Assembly: GCF_011397115.1 (NCBI RefSeq)
Contig: NZ_AP022822.1
Location: 1,656,001-1,720,000, forward strand
DNA length: 64,000 bases
Direction of reading: 5' to 3'
DNA from: Enterococcus saigonensis
GTDB lineage: Bacteria; Bacillota; Bacilli; Lactobacillales; Enterococcaceae
Shown: one piece after another, positions 17,602 to 26,337 of the stretch
Layout of the letters: every line of letters begins with the position of its first letter
Position numbering within the stretch: position 1 is the stretch's first letter
Made by a program: the position numbers and the translations under genes
Notes under the pieces: model-generated
What the model saw: only the letters and a program-made list of their open reading frames with translations
What the model was told of the DNA's origin: nothing
Database searches by the model: none

Positions 17602-17612
17602 CTGCTTACTGG

Positions 17613-19049
17613 TTAAATTAACGTTTCATATAACGTCACATATTCTTTTGAAGACGTTGTCCAACTAAAGTCTTGATTCATCGCCTGGTGAATCAAGCTG
17701 TGCCAAGTTACGAAATCATCTGCATATACTGTTAATGCTCTTTCAATTGCTTTTAAGAGTTGATAAGAACTAAATTCAGCAAAACCAAATCCAGTTCCTT
17801 CACCTGTCACAATATTAAATGGTGTGACAGTATCTTTTAGCCCTCCAATTTCGTGAACAATCGGTAATGTCCCATAACGCATCGAAATCATTTGTGATAA
17901 ACCGCAAGGCTCAAAAGCAGAAGGCATTAAAAAGATATCAGATCCGGCATACATTTGCTGTGCCAATTTTACATCAAAAGAAATACTAACTGAACATTTT
18001 TCTGGATAAGTCTTTGCAAAATAGCGGAAGCCATTTTCAAAATTTTTATCCCCAGTTCCAAGTAATACTAACTGAACATCATTTTGTAAAATATTGTGTA
18101 ATTCATCTAGCAAAAGATTAAACCCTTTTTGGTAAGTCAGCCGACTGACCACTGCTAAAAGGGATACATCTGCTCTTTGCGGCAGTCCCATTTTTTCTTG
18201 CAACACTGCCTTATTTTGCGCTTTTCCGGTTAAATCTGTAGAGTCGTAGTGAAAAGGCAAAGCCGGATCAATTTTGGGATTGTTTAATTCGTAATCGATC
18301 CCATTTAAAATTCCGCTTAGTTTACCAGCTTCCATCCGCAAGATAACATCTAACCCAGAGCCAAACTGTGGCGTTTTTATTTCCTCGGCGTAAGAAGGAC
18401 TCACTGTATTGATACGATCAGCATATAAAATTCCTGCTTTCATAAAATTCAAACAGTCATTCATCCGCACAGTGCCGTCTTCATAACGCTCCATACCAAC
18501 ACCAAATAAATCAGATAAGACACTTCCCTCATATTGACCTTGAAATTCGATATTATGAATGGTTAAAACTGTTTTAATACCATTATACGCGTTAATCCAA
18601 CGGTATTTTTCTTTTAATAAGAAAGGAATCATTGCAGTATGATAGTCGTTAACATGCAAAATATCAGGAATAAAATTAATTCGTTCCAACATTTCAATTA
18701 ATGCTAATTGGAAAAAAGCAAATCGTTCACCGTCGTCATAATAACCATACAAGTCGTCCCTGCCACCAAAATAATATAAATTATCTAAAAAATAGTAAGT
18801 GACATCATTTAAGATCATTTTTTTTATACCACAATATTGTCGGCGCCAACCAACATTCACATAAAAAGAAAACAAATCTTCGCATTGATCAGCATATTGT
18901 TTAGGAATTTTTTTGGCAAAATAGGGCAATACAACCTGACAATCAATTCCTTTTCTTACTAGCTCTTTTGGCAAAGCTCCAGCAACATCACCAAGTCCTC
19001 CTGATTTGAAAAAAGGAGCACATTCAGTGGCAGCAAATAATACTTTCAT
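17613..19049 (-). CDS. glgA: Glycogen synthase (ADP-glucose)
   Basis: A 478-residue GT5 glycogen synthase that transfers glucose from ADP-glucose to the growing alpha-1,4 chain. The N-terminal substrate loop 'FFKSGGLGDVAGALPKEL' has the key Lys at residue 15. 'HVNDYHTAMIPFLL' (GT5 His-x-x-Asp), 'VSRLTYQKGFNLL' and the nucleotide-binding 'SAFEPCGLSQMISMRYGTLPIV' complete the signature. The start at ATG 19049 has GGAGG 8 nt upstream and is 1 bp past the glgD stop; a longer reading frame has no ribosome site. Confidence 0.97.
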   Translation of the reverse strand: MKVLFAATECAPFFKSGGLGDVAGALPKELVRKGIDCQVVLPYFAKKIPKQYADQCEDLFSFYVNVGWRRQYCGIKKMILNDVTYYFLDNLYYFGGRDDLYGYYDDGERFAFFQLALIEMLERINFIPDILHVNDYHTAMIPFLLKEKYRWINAYNGIKTVLTIHNIEFQGQYEGSVLSDLFGVGMERYEDGTVRMNDCLNFMKAGILYADRINTVSPSYAEEIKTPQFGSGLDVILRMEAGKLSGILNGIDYELNNPKIDPALPFHYDSTDLTGKAQNKAVLQEKMGLPQRADVSLLAVVSRLTYQKGFNLLLDELHNILQNDVQLVLLGTGDKNFENGFRYFAKTYPEKCSVSISFDVKLAQQMYAGSDIFLMPSAFEPCGLSQMISMRYGTLPIVHEIGGLKDTVTPFNIVTGEGTGFGFAEFSSYQLLKAIERALTVYADDFVTWHSLIHQAMNQDFSWTTSSKEYVTLYETLI

Positions 19050-19050
19050 T

Positions 19051-20196
19051 TTATTCGCCTCCGTAAACATCGGAAATCACATGACTTTGTTTTTTTATTA
19101 CTAAAGGCTCCTCTTTAGTGCCGATAATTTTGACTCCTGGTGCTACTTGAACTTCTTTATCTAAAATCGCATATTTTACTATAGCTTTTGCACCGATTTT
19201 ATTGTTTGCCATTACGATAGAATTTTCTACTATTGCCTCTTCACGAATTACTGTATGGCGAGAAACTAAAGAATTTTTTACTGTTCCTTCAATAATGGAA
19301 CCTGTTGCAAATTGCGAATTTTCCACTTGTGACGTCGGAGCATAGTAGGTCGGTACTTCATTTTTTAACTTGGTATAAATCTTTTTACTTGAATATAAGA
19401 GTGAACTAAATTTTTGTGGATCTAGCATGTCCATATTGGCTTGATAATAAGAATTAATGTCAAAAATATTATTTAAATAACCCGTATATTCATAAGCTGA
19501 ACTTTTTACGTTGGTAATATTTGAACGTAGGAAGCTTTCTAAATTAACAGAAACTCCTTTGTTTTGCCCTTGTGATAAGGCTTCAATTAATCGGTCAGTT
19601 TGAACGATGTAAATATCTGCAGACAAATTCACCATATCATCCAAATTACGTTCTTTTGCTTGTGTTGCCCCAATAATCTTACCATGATCTTCTACTTCTA
19701 AAATAATATCTGTGGGGTAAACTTGTGATTTTGGCATCCGTTTATAAACGACTGTCATATCATTTTCTTGCATTTGATGAATTTTTAATACAGCGCGTAA
19801 ATCAATATTGCAAAGCATTTTACTGCCCATAAAGACAGTGTATTCTGATTTTGATTTACGTAAATAATCAATTACTGTATCATAGTAATGCTTATTTTCT
19901 GCCTTTTGTTTTAAAAAATCTTGATAAACATGAATAAAGAAGCGGTTGCGAACACTATCTAAATTCCATTCTTTTCCACCACCGATATGATCAAAAACCG
20001 ATTGTGTTTCTCCTTCGTTGAATACCATAAATACAGTATTAATATTGGCATTCACAATACTAGACAAATTAAAATCAATTAGACGATATTTGCAATCAAA
20101 AGGCAATGTTGCCAACGGACGATTTTCTGTTAATGGCAATAACTCATTGTAACGATGTAAATTACCCAGAATTGCGCACATTTTATTAGTTCTCAT
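19051..20196 (-). CDS. glgD: Glucose-1-phosphate adenylyltransferase, GlgD subunit
   Basis: A 381-residue GlgC paralogue. The N-terminal nucleotidyltransferase domain lacks the GGxGTRL pyrophosphate-binding loop: at that place it reads 'AILGNLHRYNELLPL'. The C-terminal left-handed beta-helix is kept ('ATGSIIEGTVKNSLV', 'AIVENSIVMANNKIGAKAIV'). In Bacillus-type systems GlgD is the regulatory partner of catalytic GlgC in a mixed tetramer. The preferred ATG has GGAG 9 nt upstream and overlaps the end of glgC by 11 bp, which ensures coupled synthesis. Confidence 0.93.
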   Translation of the reverse strand: MRTNKMCAILGNLHRYNELLPLTENRPLATLPFDCKYRLIDFNLSSIVNANINTVFMVFNEGETQSVFDHIGGGKEWNLDSVRNRFFIHVYQDFLKQKAENKHYYDTVIDYLRKSKSEYTVFMGSKMLCNIDLRAVLKIHQMQENDMTVVYKRMPKSQVYPTDIILEVEDHGKIIGATQAKERNLDDMVNLSADIYIVQTDRLIEALSQGQNKGVSVNLESFLRSNITNVKSSAYEYTGYLNNIFDINSYYQANMDMLDPQKFSSLLYSSKKIYTKLKNEVPTYYAPTSQVENSQFATGSIIEGTVKNSLVSRHTVIREEAIVENSIVMANNKIGAKAIVKYAILDKEVQVAPGVKIIGTKEEPLVIKKQSHVISDVYGGE

Positions 20197-21328
20197 CAAG
20201 AGTCACTCCAATCACTTCGGAATAGCCGACTACAGCAATTTCCTCGCTGCCGTCAATAACTGCATCATCACCTACAATGGCATTTTCACCAATAATCGCG
20301 CGATGAATTTTAACGTTTTTCCCAATCGTTGCTCCCGGCATTACTACACTATCGCTAATCACAGTACCTTCTTTCACTTGAACATCGTCTGATAAGATAG
20401 AATGATTAATTTCACCAGAAACATAACAGCCATCTACAATTAATGAATTTTTCACTGCTGCTGTTTGTGTTAAGAAATGAGGTGGCGAAATCGTATTTTT
20501 TGAAAATACGCGCCATGATTTGTCACGAATGTCCAATTCCATATCCGGTTCAATAAATTCCATATTAGCTTCCCATAAGGAATCGATTGTTCCCACATCT
20601 TTCCAATAGCCAGAAAAACGATAAGCAAATACATTTTCACCAGATTCAAGATAGTTTGGAATAACATGTTTACCAAAGTCAATCATTTGCCCATCTTTTG
20701 AGTAGCTATTCATTAAAACATTACGTAAGCGTCCCCAGTTAAAAATGTAAATTCCCATCGAAGCCAAGTTGTTTTTGGGCTCTTCTGGTTTTTCTTCAAA
20801 CTCAATAATTCGGTCATTTTCATCTGTATTCATAATTCCAAAGCGTGAAGCTTCTTTAATTGGCACTTCAATAACAGCCACAGATAATGAGGCATTGTTA
20901 GCTTTATGAGTTTCCAGCATATCTTCATAATCCATTTTATAAATATGGTCACCAGATAAAACCAGTACATATTGCGGATCCATTTGATCAATGTAGGCAA
21001 TATTTTGATAAATTGCATGTGCTGTTCCTTCAAACCACTTGCTTCCTTCAGAACTGGAGAAAGGTTGTAAAATAGTGACACCTGAATTAATACCATCTAA
21101 TCCCCAACTAGCGCCATTTCCGATATGATTATTTAATGCCAATGGCTGATATTGCGTGACAACCCCAACATTGCGAATTCCAGAGTTGGCGCAATTACTT
21201 AAGGTAAAGTCAATAATACGATAACGTCCACCAAACGGTACTGCTGGCTTGGCAATATTTTTAGTTAATTTTCCTAACCGGGTTCCTTGACCGCCGGCTA
21301 AAATCATTGCTAACATTTCTGTTTTCAT
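20186..21328 (-). CDS. glgC: Glucose-1-phosphate adenylyltransferase (ADP-glucose pyrophosphorylase), catalytic subunit
   Basis: A 380-residue enzyme that makes ADP-glucose from ATP and glucose-1-P, the committed step of glycogen synthesis. The catalytic loop 'ILAGGQGTRLGKLT' lies at residues 9-22, 'AKPAVPFGG' follows, 'VLSGDHIYKMDY' holds the catalytic Asp, and 'IIEFEEKP' and 'GYWKDVGTIDSLWEAN' are all intact. The C-terminal beta-helix runs from about residue 290. It overlaps glgD by 11 bp and follows glgB by 31 bp. Confidence 0.97.
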   Translation of the reverse strand: MKTEMLAMILAGGQGTRLGKLTKNIAKPAVPFGGRYRIIDFTLSNCANSGIRNVGVVTQYQPLALNNHIGNGASWGLDGINSGVTILQPFSSSEGSKWFEGTAHAIYQNIAYIDQMDPQYVLVLSGDHIYKMDYEDMLETHKANNASLSVAVIEVPIKEASRFGIMNTDENDRIIEFEEKPEEPKNNLASMGIYIFNWGRLRNVLMNSYSKDGQMIDFGKHVIPNYLESGENVFAYRFSGYWKDVGTIDSLWEANMEFIEPDMELDIRDKSWRVFSKNTISPPHFLTQTAAVKNSLIVDGCYVSGEINHSILSDDVQVKEGTVISDSVVMPGATIGKNVKIHRAIIGENAIVGDDAVIDGSEEIAVVGYSEVIGVTLDEN

Positions 21329-21359
21329 TTTTGCGGTGAAATTTCACCATTCCCCCCTT

Positions 21360-23294
21360 TTAATTTTCAGCTTTTGCCTTTTTACTTTTACTACTTGATC
21401 TTCCCCGCGTATTAACTTCAGCCGGTTTAATCAACAATGCCCCTAAAGCTGGCACAATAGTTTGAATTTGATATGGATAATCTTTAAACGGAACAGCAAT
21501 TGACTCTTTTACATCATTTGATTTAACCCAAGTTCCGCCAAATTCTTTCATCTCTGTATTTAAAATTTCTTTATACGTGCCTTTATATGGCACGCCCACG
21601 ACAAAGTCTTTTCGCTCTACTGGCGTTAGATTTAAAACAACAATGATAAAATCTTTTTTTGTCTTTCCTCGTCTAATGAAACTCAAAATCGTTTCCTCGT
21701 TGTTGTCCGCATCAATAATTTCAATCGTGTCATAGCTACCTTCTAATTCCCAAAGTGCTTTTTCAGTTCTATAAAGTTCATTTAATGTCTTGGTAAAATG
21801 TTGCATACTATGGTTCATATCATCATTTAAATCGACCCATTCTAAACCATGATCGTATTTCCACTCCAAAAACTGTCCCCATTCACTACCCATAAAGAGT
21901 AACTTTTTACCAGGGTGGGTAATCATATACGTATACAGATTACGTAGTTGAGAAAACTGCTTGTAGCGATCTCCCCACATTTTATGCATCAGACTTTTTT
22001 TACCATGAACAACTTCATCATGAGATAAAGGTAAAATATAGTTTTCACTCATCATATACATGAACGAAAATGTTAGTAGATTAAAATTATGGCGTCGATA
22101 AATTGGGTCCATCTCGTAAAACCGTAACACATCATTCATCCAACCCATATTCCACTTATAGTCAAAGCCTAACGCACCACTTTCAATCATACCGGTAATT
22201 TTTGTATCAGAGGAACTTTCTTCAGCTATCATTAACACTTCAGGATGTGCTAATTTCACTACAGCGTTCAATTTTTGTAAAAAGTAATAGCCTTCAAAGT
22301 TTCGATTACCGCCTTCATGGTTTGGCGTCCAAGGTCCTTCATCATAGTCACGGTAGAGCATATTGGAAACAGCATCCACCCGAATACCATCTAAATGATA
22401 AAATTCTAACCAAAACAGTGCACTAGAAATTAAAAAACTTTGAACTTGTGGTTTTCCTAAATCAAAATTAATTGATCCCCAGCGAATATTTCTAGCACGA
22501 TCCAGATCTTCATATTCAAACGTTGGTGTCCCATCATAATAAGGTAGCGTATCTTCGTTAATACAAAAATGACCAGGTACCCAATCAACTAAAACTCCGA
22601 TATTTTCTTTATGACAAGCTTCAACAAAATCTTGAAATTCCTCCGGTGTACCGTAATAAGAACTTAATGCAAAATAGCCAACTAGTTGATATCCCCAAGA
22701 CTTTCCTAGTGGGTGCTCCATTAATGGCATAAATTCAATATGGGTATAGCCCATTTCTTTAACATAGGGAATGAGTTCTTTGGTTAAATCAGAAAAGGTA
22801 TAAGGTGTATTATCTTCATGATGTTTCCAAGAACTGGCATGAACTTCATAAATATTCAATGGTCGCTTAAAATAATTTGTTCGTTTTTTCCGGCCCTGCC
22901 ATAAGCCATCTTTCCATTTTTTTTCCTGTAAAGTATGTAAAACCGCTGCACTTCCGGGACGTTTTTCAAATCGAATAGCAAAAGGATCAATTTTAAAAAT
23001 TTCACGACCATTTGCTTGCCGTATTTTAAATTTATAAAGATCGCCCTCGTGGGGTTTAGCTGTCTTGACTTCCCAAATACCCGATTCTCGTTTTACTAAC
23101 GGTATTGTATCTTCCCAATCATTAAAATCGCCCACCAACCAAACTTGTTGTGCATTAGGAGCCCAGACCCGGAATACAAAATTGCCATTCGTTAACTTAT
23201 GTGCACCCAAAAAGTGCTGGCTATAAAAGTTCTCTCCTGTTAAAAACCGTTCTTCTGCTGCTAGCGCTTTAATTTCTTGCTTTTTTTCAACCAT
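21360..23294 (-). CDS. glgB: 1,4-alpha-glucan branching enzyme
   Basis: A 644-residue GH13 branching enzyme that introduces alpha-1,6 branches. An N-terminal CBM48 domain covers about residues 20-130 ('NFVFRVWAPNAQQVWLVGDFNDW'). The catalytic residues are seen in 'LDGIRVDAVSNMLY' (Asp), 'LMIAEESSSD' (Glu) and 'LPLSHDEVVHGK' (Asp). A C-terminal beta domain ends in a basic Lys/Arg/Ser tail ('RGRSSSKSKKAKAEN'), which is longer and more basic than usual. It is the first gene of the operon; a 454-bp region with promoter-like and cre-like elements lies upstream. Confidence 0.97.
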   Translation of the reverse strand: MVEKKQEIKALAAEERFLTGENFYSQHFLGAHKLTNGNFVFRVWAPNAQQVWLVGDFNDWEDTIPLVKRESGIWEVKTAKPHEGDLYKFKIRQANGREIFKIDPFAIRFEKRPGSAAVLHTLQEKKWKDGLWQGRKKRTNYFKRPLNIYEVHASSWKHHEDNTPYTFSDLTKELIPYVKEMGYTHIEFMPLMEHPLGKSWGYQLVGYFALSSYYGTPEEFQDFVEACHKENIGVLVDWVPGHFCINEDTLPYYDGTPTFEYEDLDRARNIRWGSINFDLGKPQVQSFLISSALFWLEFYHLDGIRVDAVSNMLYRDYDEGPWTPNHEGGNRNFEGYYFLQKLNAVVKLAHPEVLMIAEESSSDTKITGMIESGALGFDYKWNMGWMNDVLRFYEMDPIYRRHNFNLLTFSFMYMMSENYILPLSHDEVVHGKKSLMHKMWGDRYKQFSQLRNLYTYMITHPGKKLLFMGSEWGQFLEWKYDHGLEWVDLNDDMNHSMQHFTKTLNELYRTEKALWELEGSYDTIEIIDADNNEETILSFIRRGKTKKDFIIVVLNLTPVERKDFVVGVPYKGTYKEILNTEMKEFGGTWVKSNDVKESIAVPFKDYPYQIQTIVPALGALLIKPAEVNTRGRSSSKSKKAKAEN

Positions 23295-23386
23295 ACCAGT
23301 TTCCTTTCTATAATGACTATTTTTGATCAGGCAATTTTTTTAGACTAAAGGATAAGAACGAATCCAGTTAAATCACTAACTTTTTC

Positions 23387-23426
23387 TAATATAATAATAA
23401 CATACTTCTAATCTTTGAAAAGCATT
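23387..23426 (-). promoter_or_regulatory. Possible promoter of the glg operon
   Basis: On the minus strand TTCAAA is followed 17 bp later by TATTAT in a very AT-rich stretch about 95-130 bp before the glgB start. It is the best match to a housekeeping promoter in the region, but AT-richness makes chance matches common. Confidence 0.4.
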
Positions 23427-23497
23427 TTGTGGTAAAAATAACTCGTTTTCCACAAAATAAATTTAATTCATTTTGTAACAACGAAAAATGTCTTTTG

Positions 23498-23512
23498 TTA
23501 AAGCGTTTACAA
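23498..23512 (-). promoter_or_regulatory. Candidate cre (CcpA) site upstream of glgB
   Basis: Minus-strand TTGTAAACGCTTTAA fits the catabolite-responsive consensus WTGNAANCGNWNNCW at 14 of 15 positions; only the C near the end is missing. It lies about 205 bp before glgB and about 75 bp upstream of the promoter candidate. Catabolite control of glycogen storage is plausible; the site is inferred by motif only. Confidence 0.5.
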
Positions 23513-23643
23513 CATTTTTGCTGAATACGATAACAACATTGCTATTACACAATACTTAAAAATAAAGAATATTACGAAAATAAAAAATGAAAATTATATA
23601 ACTAATTCTGAACATTAAAAAAGATGACACATCTTTTTATGAG

Positions 23644-23663
23644 ACAATAATGAGCATTATTGT
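23644..23663. repeat. 20-bp palindrome in the glgB upstream region
   Basis: ACAATAATG-AG-CATTATTGT, two perfect 9-bp arms with a 2-bp spacer. There is no T-run, so an operator is more likely than a terminator. It resembles no regulator box that I can name with confidence. Confidence 0.4.
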
Positions 23664-23695
23664 TTAGAAATGTTGCGATTTTTTTGTAAATAAAA

Positions 23696-23723
23696 AAGTA
23701 CTTGACTAAAAAATCAAGTACTT
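23696..23723 (-). terminator. Terminator of the 129-aa membrane protein gene
   Basis: AAGTACTTGA/TCAAGTACTT, a 10-bp perfect stem with an 8-nt loop and a T-rich flank on the minus strand. It lies 25 bp after the stop codon. Confidence 0.85.
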
Positions 23724-23748
23724 AAAAAATAATTTATCATTTCGACAT

Positions 23749-24138
23749 TTACCAATTAACTATATTATCCTGAAAAAACTTTTGATAAATAACTGTACCA
23801 CACTGAAAAATACCCATCGTGCCTAGAAATATTCGAACAATAAAAGGTAAATAGACAACGATTAACGCTAGGGCTAACAAAATCATCCCCTGAATAAACG
23901 AATAGGAATGACAAAATGGTAAAAAAAAGTGCAAAGTTACAAAAGCAAAAAGACTACTGACAAAAATTAATAGAAATTTAAAAAAGACAAACAACATATG
24001 ATCAAAGGTTGGATGATAACTCAAAGCTTGCTCAATCGAAAAAAATGTTTCCGGATTAACTAATAGTAAGTATACTGAATAATAAAGACCAAAAACCATC
24101 ATTATACCATGACTAACTAGTAAAAGACGTCGACTCAT
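23749..24138 (-). CDS. Unknown membrane protein, 129 aa
   Basis: Four hydrophobic segments are predicted by eye (about residues 4-26, 44-66, 70-85 and 88-112), with few charged residues and short tails. AGGGG lies 7 nt before the chosen ATG; an upstream in-frame GTG would add five residues without a better site. It is a single-gene unit with its own terminator, divergent from the UPF0316 gene. I do not recognise the family. Confidence 0.6.
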   Translation of the reverse strand: MSRRLLLVSHGIMMVFGLYYSVYLLLVNPETFFSIEQALSYHPTFDHMLFVFFKFLLIFVSSLFAFVTLHFFLPFCHSYSFIQGMILLALALIVVYLPFIVRIFLGTMGIFQCGTVIYQKFFQDNIVNW

Positions 24139-24297
24139 TTCCTCACCCCTCACACATTTTTTATATTATAACAATCGTTCTATATAACAATTGTAATCTT
24201 TTTTTAATATTTTTGCAAAAAAATTCTATTTTGGTTAGTCTTTCAATTGTAATTTCTGAATTTGTAGTGTATTTTGGAGCAATAAGGGGGTTTTTAA

Positions 24298-24840
24298 TTG
24301 GATTTCAAGCTATTATTTATGATTTTCGCTATTAATTTTGCCTACATCACCTTGAATACACTCCGCTTCATGTTAACAATGAAAGGTTATCGTGTCATCG
24401 CACCACTAGTGAGTATGGTCGAAATTACGATTTATATTTTAGGGCTTTCGATGGTCTTAGATCGTCTAGATGATCCTATCAACTTATTTGTTTATGCGCT
24501 TGGTTACGCAGTTGGAATTAGTGTTGGAATTAAAATAGAGGATAAACTTGCCCTTGGCTATATTATGGTTACTGCTATCCTCCCTTCTAATACCAGCGAA
24601 GAAAATCATCTACCTAAAGTATTACGCGATAATGGTTACGGTGTTACTCAGAGTAATGCACAAGGCTTAGAAGGCGATCGTGTCGTACTCGAAATTTTAT
24701 CGCCGCGAAAAAACGAACGCCAACTTTACCAATTAATTAAAAGTGTTGAAGAACGTGCTTTTATTATCTCCTATGAACCAAAATATATTTCGGGCGGATT
24801 TTGGACCAAAAAAGTTCGAAAAAGACAACTCCGACAATAA
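24298..24840 (+). CDS. UPF0316 / YebE-like membrane protein (DUF5698 + DUF2179)
   Basis: A 180-residue protein with three N-terminal transmembrane helices (about 1-20, 32-52, 58-78) and a cytoplasmic C-terminal domain of the DUF2179 type ('VTAILPSN', 'LRDNGYGVTQSNAQGLEGDRVVLEI'). The motif 'YITLNTLRFMLTMKGYR' near residue 16 is typical of the UPF0316 family, whose function is unknown. DUF2179 domains bind small effectors in other proteins. The start codon is TTG, with AGGGGG 7 nt upstream. Confidence 0.85.
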   Translation: MDFKLLFMIFAINFAYITLNTLRFMLTMKGYRVIAPLVSMVEITIYILGLSMVLDRLDDPINLFVYALGYAVGISVGIKIEDKLALGYIMVTAILPSNTSEENHLPKVLRDNGYGVTQSNAQGLEGDRVVLEILSPRKNERQLYQLIKSVEERAFIISYEPKYISGGFWTKKVRKRQLRQ

Positions 24841-24841
24841 T

Positions 24842-24884
24842 AAAGAAAACGTCAATTTGCTAGTAAATTGACGTTTTCTTTATT
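24842..24884. terminator. Bidirectional-looking terminator after the UPF0316 gene
   Basis: AAAGAAAACGTCAATTT/AAATTGACGTTTTCTTT, a 17-bp perfect stem with a 6-nt loop and a T-rich flank on the plus strand. Confidence 0.9.
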
Positions 24885-24984
24885 TTTCATATTAAATTAA
24901 TAAAAGTATTATTTTATGAGAAATAGTCGACATTTACTTATTATTTTGTTATTATTATGCTGAAAAATCGTTTGGAGAAAATAT

Positions 24985-25578
24985 ATGACAAATTTGAAAC
25001 TATTAAAATATATTACCGTAGCTTGTGGTTTCACCGCTACGATTCTTTTTGTGTCGACTTTTTGTAGCGATTACTTATTTGATACCCTTGCAACCAAACT
25101 GTCCTTAAATGCCTTTGGTGAAAATAGTAATCTTGGCACCCTTTTTAATCATCTTTTTATTTTATTCACAGTTATCTTTAGTGGCTTGCTTTATTACTAC
25201 TGCAAACAAACAGGAAAAATTGAATTCAAAGAAGCAACCAGCTTTTATTTTATCGCCTTTTCAATTTTATTTCTCCGAACTTTTTTACCTTCGGAGAATA
25301 TCCATTCCTTTTTTTATCTTTTATCAGTAGGTATTCAGATATTAACAACCTTAATGGCTTTATTTTTCTTTTTAATCGCCTTTTTAAATCGTAAGTATCC
25401 TGTCTTTTTTGCTATTTTAATGGGTATTGATATCCTTATTTATTTAGGAAGCGTTCTTTACAGTGTTTTATTAACTGATTTTTCGCTACCTAATTTTGGA
25501 AGTATCGTTGCAGCAACGATTAACATTACATTTTTTAGTTTTTTCTTTTTAAACATGCCGATAAAAAAGCATGTATAA
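24985..25578 (+). CDS. Unknown polytopic membrane protein, 197 aa
   Basis: Six hydrophobic segments cover nearly the whole chain (about residues 8-28, 50-70, 80-98, 103-130, 135-155, 165-190), with many Phe residues and a short basic tail (PIKKHV). No transporter or enzyme motif is visible. A GGAG-type site precedes the ATG. It is monocistronic and followed by a strong terminator. It may belong to a DUF998-like group, but this is a guess from topology. Confidence 0.6.
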   Translation: MTNLKLLKYITVACGFTATILFVSTFCSDYLFDTLATKLSLNAFGENSNLGTLFNHLFILFTVIFSGLLYYYCKQTGKIEFKEATSFYFIAFSILFLRTFLPSENIHSFFYLLSVGIQILTTLMALFFFLIAFLNRKYPVFFAILMGIDILIYLGSVLYSVLLTDFSLPNFGSIVAATINITFFSFFFLNMPIKKHV

Positions 25579-25584
25579 TTTAGC

Positions 25585-25624
25585 AAAAAAGGGCAAACCC
25601 AGACTTTGTGGGTTTGCCCTTTTT
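25585..25624 (+). terminator. Strong intrinsic terminator
   Basis: AAAAAAGGGCAAACCCA/TGGGTTTGCCCTTTTT with a 7-nt loop, directly after the 197-residue membrane protein gene. Confidence 0.92.
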
Positions 25625-25742
25625 CTATTTATATTCAAAAAATTTGACATTAAATGAATACTTACTCTTATTCATCTATCATTGTTTAATGCAAGTGGAA
25701 TAGATTGCGAAAAAAGAAGGGATTGATCACTTCTTAGCTATC

Positions 25743-26186
25743 CTAATGTTCTACCCACAATTCTTTAATCACACCATTGGTATAAACTTTAAACAAAGAT
25801 TCTATTTTACTTTTTGGACTCGTCGCAACAATTAAATAAAACTTTCCATTAGTGTCAAAATCCAGCTCTCCAACAACTTTGTATAGGCAAGGTTTACTAT
25901 CATACTTCGTATTATCCAATAGATATTTAACAGCTTGTGCCCCTGTCACAATAAAATTATTTTCTACTAACCAATCGACTACTATCGGAACAATAGTTTG
26001 TGCCCCAACCTCTTTTTTTTGCTGAATTGCTAAAATAATTTCTCCATCTGAAAAACGACGCTCATCAATTTTATTAGCTTTTAATTCAGCTCGTGCATTC
26101 TCTACTTCTGTCGTCGAAATAAACTGAATCATCGAACCCTTTGTTATCGGTCTATTTTTTACATATTCTTTTTTAATCTTCTCCAT
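25743..26186 (-). CDS. Unknown soluble protein, 147 aa
   Basis: An alpha/beta protein without signal or membrane helix. The middle part is helical ('FSDGEIILAIQQKKEVGAQTIVPIVVDWLVENNF'), and the C-terminal third looks like a beta-sheet ('CLYKVVGELDFDTNGKFYLIVATSP', 'FKVYTNGVIKELWVEH'). The ATG chosen has six G residues 7 nt upstream. A good promoter, TTGAGT-17 bp-TATTAT, lies just before it. I recognise no family. The 276-codon gene behind it is read the same way with its own long leader. Confidence 0.6.
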   Translation of the reverse strand: MEKIKKEYVKNRPITKGSMIQFISTTEVENARAELKANKIDERRFSDGEIILAIQQKKEVGAQTIVPIVVDWLVENNFIVTGAQAVKYLLDNTKYDSKPCLYKVVGELDFDTNGKFYLIVATSPKSKIESLFKVYTNGVIKELWVEH

Positions 26187-26216
26187 CCAGAAGCCCCCCT
26201 GATTCATTCTATAATA

Positions 26217-26245
26217 ATAATATCATTATTTTGTTATAAACTCAA
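26217..26245 (-). promoter_or_regulatory. Promoter of the 147-aa gene
   Basis: TTGAGT and TATTAT are separated by 17 bp on the minus strand, placing transcription start about 25 nt before the ATG. Confidence 0.65.
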
Positions 26246-26337
26246 CGATTTTTATTATCATTTTTTAATTTATTTTTAAAATAATCGGGTTTTCTAGCTG
26301 GTTATCAAAATCATTACCAGAATTGCCTATTCTACTA

